64,000 nt of DNA, from the NCBI RefSeq assembly GCF_033100795.1, contig NZ_JAWLVI010000004.1, forward strand, positions 124,001-188,000. Reading direction: 5' to 3'. The DNA comes from Pseudothioclava sp033100795 (GTDB taxonomy: Bacteria > Pseudomonadota > Alphaproteobacteria > Rhodobacterales > Rhodobacteraceae). This document shows positions 59,138 to 64,000 of this stretch, one piece after another. Each line of letters starts with the position of its first letter. Positions within the stretch are counted from its first letter, which is position 1. The translations under genes were made by a program, and so were the position numbers. A model generated the notes under the pieces. It worked only from the letters and a program-made list of their open reading frames with translations, made no database searches and was not told where the DNA came from.

Positions 59138-60109
59138 TTACCCCTCATTGTCGCGCTCTGCATCGAAGCTGGTGGTCAGAGTGTTGCTCAGGCGGTGCTG
59201 AACGCGGGTGATCAACCACTCCCCGGTCAACTCGGGCTTGATACCCTGAAGATCGACTTTGGCCTCGGCCATGAGATCGCCCCAAAAGCCGCCCAGTTCG
59301 ATGCTGATCTTGCCGCGGGCCCGGCGCGAACGCGCAAGGGCAGCATCGACCGCATTTTGGGCTTCGGCCTCGGTGGGGTGGCGATGGCGCAGCGCCAGTT
59401 CTGGCTCTTTGTCTCCGGCGGTCACTTTGTGGGTCGTGGCTGTGCCGCGCTCGCCCCATTCGGCGGTGACACGCCCATACTTGCCTCGCCCCGTAATCTG
59501 CCACGACCCGCCTTTCATCTGGCGGCGATCTACGACGAAAACGGGCAGTTCCGATCCATCTGCCGCTTTACCCTCGCCGCGTTTGGAGAAAATCAGGTAG
59601 CCGCCTGCGGGTTTGGCTACGGCGTCGAGACCCTTTGCCAGACGGGTAAGGAAGTTCAGATCACTTTCCGAGGTCTGCGCCTGATAGGCGTATGAACAGG
59701 CTTTCAAGCCCTCACTTACAAGCGGTTTAAGGCCGTGTTCACCGGCGATCTTGTCAACAATGTCTGCGATGGTCACCTTGAACCAACTGCGTGTTTTTCG
59801 GGCGCGGATGCCGCCCAGCATATCGGCCGCTTTGGCACTGATCGTCATCGTATCGGGGGCGAGCTGGCCGCTAACATCATCGACGACGAAGGTTCCCAGA
59901 TCGACCAGATCACCTTTGAAGCCCATCGCGATCTGGAGCTTTGCGCCGGTTTTCGGCAGCGCAACAAGGTAATCACGATCATTGATCACGATCTCGGCCG
60001 TGTCAGATTTCTGGCCCGCCTCATCGGTGATGGTCAGACTGATCAGGCGGTCCTGAAAATTGCTGGTGACGTCCGTGCCATCCGCGATGATCTGATACGC
60101 GACGTGCAT
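59138..60109 (-). CDS. Phage late control protein D (baseplate hub, gpD-like)
   Basis: A 323-residue gpD/VgrG-N-like protein: VALPKTGAKLQIAMGFKGDLVDLGTFVVDDVSG, DMLGGIRARKTRSWFKVTIADIVDKIAGEHGLKPLV and a C-terminal LTGEWLITRVQHRLSNTLTTSFDAE. In P2-type phages this protein forms the tail hub. Ends 4 bases before the DUF1353 start; starts 4 bases after the gpX stop. Confidence 0.9.
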   Translation of the reverse strand: MHVAYQIIADGTDVTSNFQDRLISLTITDEAGQKSDTAEIVINDRDYLVALPKTGAKLQIAMGFKGDLVDLGTFVVDDVSGQLAPDTMTISAKAADMLGGIRARKTRSWFKVTIADIVDKIAGEHGLKPLVSEGLKACSYAYQAQTSESDLNFLTRLAKGLDAVAKPAGGYLIFSKRGEGKAADGSELPVFVVDRRQMKGGSWQITGRGKYGRVTAEWGERGTATTHKVTAGDKEPELALRHRHPTEAEAQNAVDAALARSRRARGKISIELGGFWGDLMAEAKVDLQGIKPELTGEWLITRVQHRLSNTLTTSFDAERDNEG

Positions 60110-60112
60110 GGA

Positions 60113-60316
60113 TCAACCCCACAGCCGGATCGGTTTGCGGGTTGTGGTTTCCGCACGATCTGGCAGATCAATCAGAATACCGTTCGGCAGGATCGGCCCG
60201 AGGGCGGCAAGGCCGGGGTTGGCGGTATAGACAACCGTGGTCATCTCCTCGCTGCCATAATGCGCCTTGCAAATGGCATCGACCATGTCTCCGTCGTTCG
60301 TGCGATAGGTGGTCAT
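60113..60316 (-). CDS. Tail protein X
   Basis: A 67-residue LysM-like tail protein, MTTYRTNDGDMVDAICKAHYGSE and VYTANPGLAALGPILPNGILIDLPD, typical of P2 gpX. It probably helps anchor the tail end. Between gpU and gpD as in related phages. Confidence 0.92.
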   Translation of the reverse strand: MTTYRTNDGDMVDAICKAHYGSEEMTTVVYTANPGLAALGPILPNGILIDLPDRAETTTRKPIRLWG

Positions 60317-60338
60317 TTCTCGTCCTCAAGTGAACACA

Positions 60339-60770
60339 TCAGAGAAGCCCTCCGACGATTGAGGCCAAGCCACCCGCATCCGGGCCATAGCTGTTCAGGG
60401 TCAGCGAGAACTCGATCTTGCGGGGCGCACCATCACGCAGGAAATAGCTCTTGCGCTCTTCCACCCGCACGATCACCCACTTTTTCCAGACCCAGCCAAG
60501 CCCGTCGACCATCATCATCGGCATGCCGGTGTCCGCCTTCAGGCGCATCAGATCGACCTGACGCAAACCACCCTTGAAATGGGGGTAGATCACACCCTCG
60601 ATCGTGACCTCTTGCGTGTCGGGGCCGAGATACTGCAAGGCGGGTTCACGACCGAGCCGATCGACCTTGTTCCAGCGATACCCGGCGCTGCGTGAGAATT
60701 GCTGGTAAGCCCCGTTCGTCATTCCGAACCGGAAGCCGCCAAGCGCCATCATGACCAACCCGATCGACAT
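60339..60770 (-). CDS. Tail protein U
   Basis: A 143-residue P2 gpU-type protein: MSIGLVMMALGGFRFGMTNGAYQ, YLGPDTQEVTIEGVIYPHFKGGLRQVDLMRL and GWVWKKWVIVRVEERKSYFLRDGAPRKIEFSLTL. Tail completion factor. The start overlaps the tape-measure stop by one base (TGATG). Confidence 0.92.
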   Translation of the reverse strand: MSIGLVMMALGGFRFGMTNGAYQQFSRSAGYRWNKVDRLGREPALQYLGPDTQEVTIEGVIYPHFKGGLRQVDLMRLKADTGMPMMMVDGLGWVWKKWVIVRVEERKSYFLRDGAPRKIEFSLTLNSYGPDAGGLASIVGGLL

Positions 60771-61405
60771 CAGTAATCCACCCCGTCATGCAGATCCGCA
60801 CGGCGCGCGTTTTCACGGCGCGCCAGACGGCGTTCAACCTCTCGACCAACGTCCTCTGCGCTCATGCCTGCGTGCGGATGGATGTTGATCGTGATTGTGT
60901 CTCCGTGACGGGTAATCTGCGGTGCTGCCGCCGGAGCCGAAATCACAGGGCGCCGATCAAGGGTTGCGGCGATCTCTGCCTTCGAAGGCATCGCCGCGAC
61001 TGGCGTAGCCAATGCGGACGCGGCCATCGCCGCCTTCAGAACCCGCGTCGGAAGAATGCTTCCCGATACGCCAGGCACAAAAATTTCGGGCTGACGCTCG
61101 CCAACGAGATAGGGAATGCCCGCACGCACCGGTCCACCACTGTCACGCCCGCCTGCAAACTCGTCAACCGCTGCGGCTGATTCTGCGGCAGCGGCCACAT
61201 CAGCGCCATCACCGCCCCCGCTTACCCAGTTCCAGGCATCTTTCATCCAAGACGGCACAATGGCCGAGAGTTTCGCGGAAATTGCGGAAACCATCTGTGG
61301 CACAAGCGAGGCCATGCCATCCCACAGACCCTGCAACAGTGCCACGCCGGTATCAAACAGGCTGAATTCGCGGAACGCCTGCACGATCTCGTCAGGTACG
61401 CCCAA
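60770..61405 (-). pseudogene. Tape measure protein, C-terminal remnant
   Basis: Only the last about 210 residues of a phage tape measure protein remain: ALGVPDEIVQAFREFSLFDTGVALLQGLWDGM, a Trp/Gly region (WMKDAWNWVSGGG), then the conserved IHPHAGMSAEDVGREVERRLARRE tail. The remainder, normally 500 residues or more, is replaced by transposase sequence at about 61405; the few codons before that point belong to the junction. Non-functional as a tail-length ruler. Confidence 0.85.
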
Positions 61406-62324
61406 GGCCGAGCTGCTGCGCATTGGAGAGGAGTTCGGTCACGAGATCGACGGGCTGATGGAGGTGGCCAAGCCCGCAACTTACAAGCGCTGGCTCGCCC
61501 AGATGCGCGTGGGCCGCCCCTTCAAAGCGCTAGGGCGACCGCGTTTGACGCAAGAGCTGCGCGATGTCGTCATCCGTATCGGATCTGAAAACCTTCTTTG
61601 GGGCTACAAGCGGATCGCGGGCGAGCTGAAAAAGCTCGGGCTTTATGCCGGTGCCAACTCGGTCAAACGCATCCTGAACGAGGCAGGCATCCACCCGAGT
61701 CCGGAAAAGCGCAAGAAGAAGCCCGCCCTGCCCTGGGCCACGTTCATCCGCGCGCATAGGGAAACCATGGTCGCCTGCGACTTCTTCTCGAAGACCGTGT
61801 TCACGCTACGCGGGCCAAGGACGGCTTATGTGCTGATGTTCATCCATCTCGGCAGCCGCCGCGTCTTCTGCAGCGCACCGACCTATGCCCCGGACTCGGC
61901 TTGGGTGACCCAGCAGGCTCGCAACGCTCTGATGTGGTGCGAAAAACAAGGCATCACGCCGGAGTTCCTGATCCGCGATGCCGACACCAAATTCAGCGCA
62001 AGCTTCGATACAGTCTGGGAGTCGGAAACTGCTCGAGTCATTCAGATCCCGCACAGAGCGCCAGACGCAAACGGCTTCGCGGAATCGTTCATTAGCAGCC
62101 TCAAGCGCGAATGCCTCGACTTCTTCGTCTGCTTCAGCCGCCCCCAACTCGATTACATCCTGCGGACCTGGGTGCGCCACTACAACGTTGAGCGACCACA
62201 TCGTGGGCGGGAAATCGGCAACAACGTGCTGCAAGTCGACTTCCGGCCGACCTGTGACGGCCCGATCCGCCGCAGACGCCAGCTTGGCGGCATCGTCACA
62301 TCCTACACCCGCGAGGCCGCGTGA
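61405..62324 (+). pseudogene. DDE integrase-core transposase, N-terminally truncated
   Basis: About 305 residues from EEFGHEIDGLMEVAKPATYKRW through a helix-turn-helix-like SENLLWGYKRIAGELKKLGL to a complete rve-type core: VACDFFSKTVFTL (first Asp), LIRDADTKF (second Asp), ANGFAESFISSLKRE (Glu) and NVERPHRG. Relatives have additional N-terminal residues, absent here where the tape-measure gene begins. The family resembles IS481/IS3-like integrases. No terminal inverted repeats were identified. Confidence 0.75.
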
Positions 62325-62749
62325 ATATCCGAGCCACGAAGATCAGAAGATGGTATAAGGTCGAATTGCTCTTGCCGGGTTCCACCCCAGACCTTAAAAA
62401 ACTCTGCTGTGTCAACGTGATGGGTCGCGCCTACATTTTGGCACCCGTCTCAGGGATGGCCATAAACGCGGTGATCAGAAGGTCTCGTCATCAAGCCGGC
62501 GCCGACGATGCGGCAGAGCATTTACCATCTCGTTGAGCCCCTCGATCATAACGCAGCAGGCTCCCTAACAGCCTCCGACTACCGACGAAATTAAGGCCGA
62601 AGTTCCCAACGCGGCAATGTGCTGGAGCGCTTTCTTGCTGACTTTAGCACGGAAATCATGTGACGGCCTAACTTGGCACCCTCCGGGGCGAAGCAAGAAG
62701 GGTCAAGGGCGCAAATGAAAGGGGGCCAGATGGCCCCCTTCCCGCGTGA
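62325..62749. other. Non-coding stretch between transposase remnant and ribose ABC gene
   Basis: No gene is supported. A 24-codon frame on the minus strand (62475-62549, ending RRRRLDDETF) may be a leftover of another mobile element. The end contains the terminator of the ABC gene. Confidence 0.5.
62719..62741 (-). terminator. Terminator after the substrate-binding protein gene
   Basis: GGGGGCCA (62721-62728) and TGGCCCCC (62731-62738) form an 8-bp stem. On the minus strand it is followed by TTTC, 10 bases past the stop at 62750. Confidence 0.8.
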
Positions 62750-63694
62750 TTATTCCGACAGCGTGAAGGCTGCGGTGTATTTGTCGGCGTTCGAGGCGTC
62801 GATCAGCAGGCAGTCGAACAACTGCTTTTCGGTCTCGACGGCCAGATTGCCGGTGTTGATGAAGTGATCGGCCTGCTTCACCGCCTCGGCCGAGAAGATC
62901 GCGACCGGCTGGAGCACGGTATAGGCCAGCTCGCCCGCCTTCACCGCATCAACCGAGTCCGGCGAGCCGTCAAAGCCGCCCACGACCATACCGTCCAGCT
63001 TGCCCGCCTCTTTCAACGCTGCAATCGCGCCAAGAGCCATCTCGTCATTGCCCGAGATCACGCCCTTGATATCGGGGTTCGCCTGAAGCATCGACTGCAT
63101 CTTGGTGTAGCCTTGCGTGCGGTCCCAGTTGGCCACTTCCTGCGCCTTTTTGGTCAGGTCGGGGTATTGGCTCAGCACGGTCTCAAAGCCGTTCGAACGG
63201 GTCTGCGCGTTGTTATCCGACGGTGCGCCGAAGAGTTCGACATAGTCGCCCTCGCCGCCCACAGCCTCAACCCATGCAGATGCGCCAAGGGCCGCGCCCT
63301 GTGCGTTGTTCGACACTAGCTGCGCCTTCGCCAGACCGGCGGTGTTGATCTCGGCGTTCACGATAAAGACCGGAATACCCGCATCCACAGCCTTTTTCAC
63401 CGCGCCGACCGAACCGTCAGCATTCGCCGGATCAAGGATGATCGCGCGGGCCTTGTTGGTGATGGCGGTGTCGATCAGGTTCGACTCGGTGTTGGTGTCG
63501 CCCTTGTGGGCCGCGACATTCGCCTCATAGCCCATATCCTCGGCGGTTTTCTTCGCCACTTCGCCTTCGGTGAACCAGTAGGGGTTCGACGGGTCGTTAA
63601 CGATGATCGAGATCAGCCCGTCAGCCAGAGCGGTCGACGCCATCAGCGGCAGAGCAACGAAAGAAGCGAGCAGAGCACGTTTGGTCAGGTTCAT
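62750..63694 (-). CDS. Sugar ABC transporter substrate-binding protein (ribose-type)
   Basis: A 314-residue periplasmic binding protein. Signal peptide MNLTKRALLASFVALPLMAS then TALADG; the mature part is a type-1 binding fold with IIVNDPSNPYWFTEGEVAKKTAEDMGYE, ILDPANADGSVGAVKKAVDAGIPVFIVN and ISGNDEMALGAIAALKEAG, characteristic of RbsB-like proteins for ribose, xylitol, erythritol or similar polyols. The exact ligand cannot be called. It follows the permease gene on the same strand with a 118-bp gap containing a GC-rich stem. Confidence 0.9.
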   Translation of the reverse strand: MNLTKRALLASFVALPLMASTALADGLISIIVNDPSNPYWFTEGEVAKKTAEDMGYEANVAAHKGDTNTESNLIDTAITNKARAIILDPANADGSVGAVKKAVDAGIPVFIVNAEINTAGLAKAQLVSNNAQGAALGASAWVEAVGGEGDYVELFGAPSDNNAQTRSNGFETVLSQYPDLTKKAQEVANWDRTQGYTKMQSMLQANPDIKGVISGNDEMALGAIAALKEAGKLDGMVVGGFDGSPDSVDAVKAGELAYTVLQPVAIFSAEAVKQADHFINTGNLAVETEKQLFDCLLIDASNADKYTAAFTLSE

Positions 63695-63812
63695 TGGGAT
63701 CCTCCCTTGGGGTTGTAAGCCGGTTATTCGGCAAGCCTTCTCCGATGCCGGGCTCCTCCGGCCCGGGTTCAATCGCAGAAGAATTCGAAGAGCGTTTGGT
63801 GCGGGGCGAGGC

Positions 63813-64000
63813 TTAGCTGCGCCGCCCGACACCGCCGTATTGAAGGCTGTTGAGCAGCACTGCCAGCACGATCACCGCGCCGGTAAAGACGGTCTGCCAA
63901 TAGGCCGAGACGCCGATGATCACGAGGCCGTCGGAAAGAAACCCGATCACGAACGCGCCCAGCATCGTGCCGCGCACATTGCCGCGCCCGCCGGTCAGCG
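63813..64000 (-). CDS. Sugar ABC transporter permease, C-terminal end (5' part outside window)
   Basis: The last 61 residues of an RbsC-type permease: LTGGRGNVRGTMLGAFVIGF, then SDGLVIIGVSAYWQTVFTGAVIVLAVLLNSL and QYGGVGRRS. The GGxGxxxGTxxGA loop and the following VSxxWQ(T/N)xxxGxxxxxAV segment identify the BPD_transp_2 family. Transcribed toward the binding-protein gene. The start and an expected ATPase gene lie beyond the window. Confidence 0.88.
   Translation of the reverse strand, partial: LTGGRGNVRGTMLGAFVIGFLSDGLVIIGVSAYWQTVFTGAVIVLAVLLNSLQYGGVGRRS

Larger units (their letters stand above)
56206..62324. mobile_element. Remnant of a P2-like prophage with cargo and a truncated transposase
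   Basis: Right of tRNA-Phe the minus strand carries, in phage order, tape measure (5' part lost), U, X, D, DUF1353, a 73-residue membrane protein, then a cargo cassette ending near the tRNA. No integrase, repressor, head or terminase genes remain. The left edge is near the tRNA 3' end; the right edge is the truncated transposase at about 61405-62324. No second copy of the tRNA 3' end was seen, so the other attachment site seems lost. Confidence 0.7.

Noticed and set aside
61116..61404. Upstream extension of the transposase frame
   Set aside because: This part is the antisense of the tape measure gene, so it is not transposase sequence; the frame is open by chance.
62475..62549. Short minus-strand frame ending RRRRLDDETF
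   Set aside because: Only 24 codons, preceded closely by an in-frame stop and lacking a ribosome site; at most a fragment.

Overview
The window is a dense, high-GC chromosomal segment of an alphaproteobacterium, almost certainly a member of the Rhodobacteraceae (Rhodobacter/Gemmobacter-like). The evidence is the methylmalonyl-CoA (propionate) cluster with its own PccR-type regulator, laid out as in Rhodobacter sphaeroides, plus many alphaproteobacterial marker families (DUF2948 and UPF0262 next to murA/hisD, DUF465, DUF2927, DUF6497-like). Gene calls rest on translated sequence and motifs read by eye; no database search was run.

Layout. 1-2.2 kb: polyphosphate metabolism (3' end of ppk1, then ppx). 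2.2-4.3 kb: small exported protein, EEP-family nuclease/phosphatase, TerB-DnaJ protein. 4.4-14.2 kb: propionyl-CoA assimilation (mcm/scpA, pccA, several small lipoproteins or hypotheticals, pccB) on the minus strand, with divergent DUF486 and pccR and TTTGCAAA operator boxes. 14.2-19.9 kb: DUF465, 5-formyl-THF cyclo-ligase, mgtE, guanine deaminase, FMN-dependent lactate dehydrogenase, an orphan protein. 20-28.4 kb: rplY-pth, rpmG, TerB and DUF302 proteins, RNase P RNA (minus strand), a cell-wall amidase, gatCA, UPF0173 hydrolase, tadA. 28.5-30.3 kb: an RluB-type pseudouridine synthase with a long Arg/Gly/Asp-rich 34-residue repeat tail. 30.4-35.9 kb: a compact membrane-stress-like operon (27-residue membrane peptide, XpaC, TelA, DUF2927 lipoprotein, SPFH protein, zinc-ribbon membrane protein). 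36-55.5 kb: mostly housekeeping (PfkB kinase, dtd, rhlE, tdk, LysR/GMC oxidoreductase pair, KAS III, proC, tRNA-Thr, murA, hisD, infA, maf, RNase G, yacG).

55.5-62.3 kb is the accessory region. A tRNA-Phe sits between the two arms of a 49-bp inverted repeat. To its right are the last genes of a P2-like tail module (tape measure, U, X, D, DUF1353, a 73-residue membrane protein), cut off by a truncated DDE transposase. Between the 73-residue gene and the repeat arm lies an AT-richer three-gene cassette whose last product has a clear PD-(D/E)xK nuclease signature. A diverged second copy of the 73-residue gene sits on the other side of the tRNA in opposite orientation. The cassette is the best candidate for an undescribed system, plausibly phage defence carried as prophage cargo.

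The right edge (62.7-64 kb) returns to host sequence: a ribose-type ABC transporter substrate-binding protein and the end of its permease gene, both on the minus strand.
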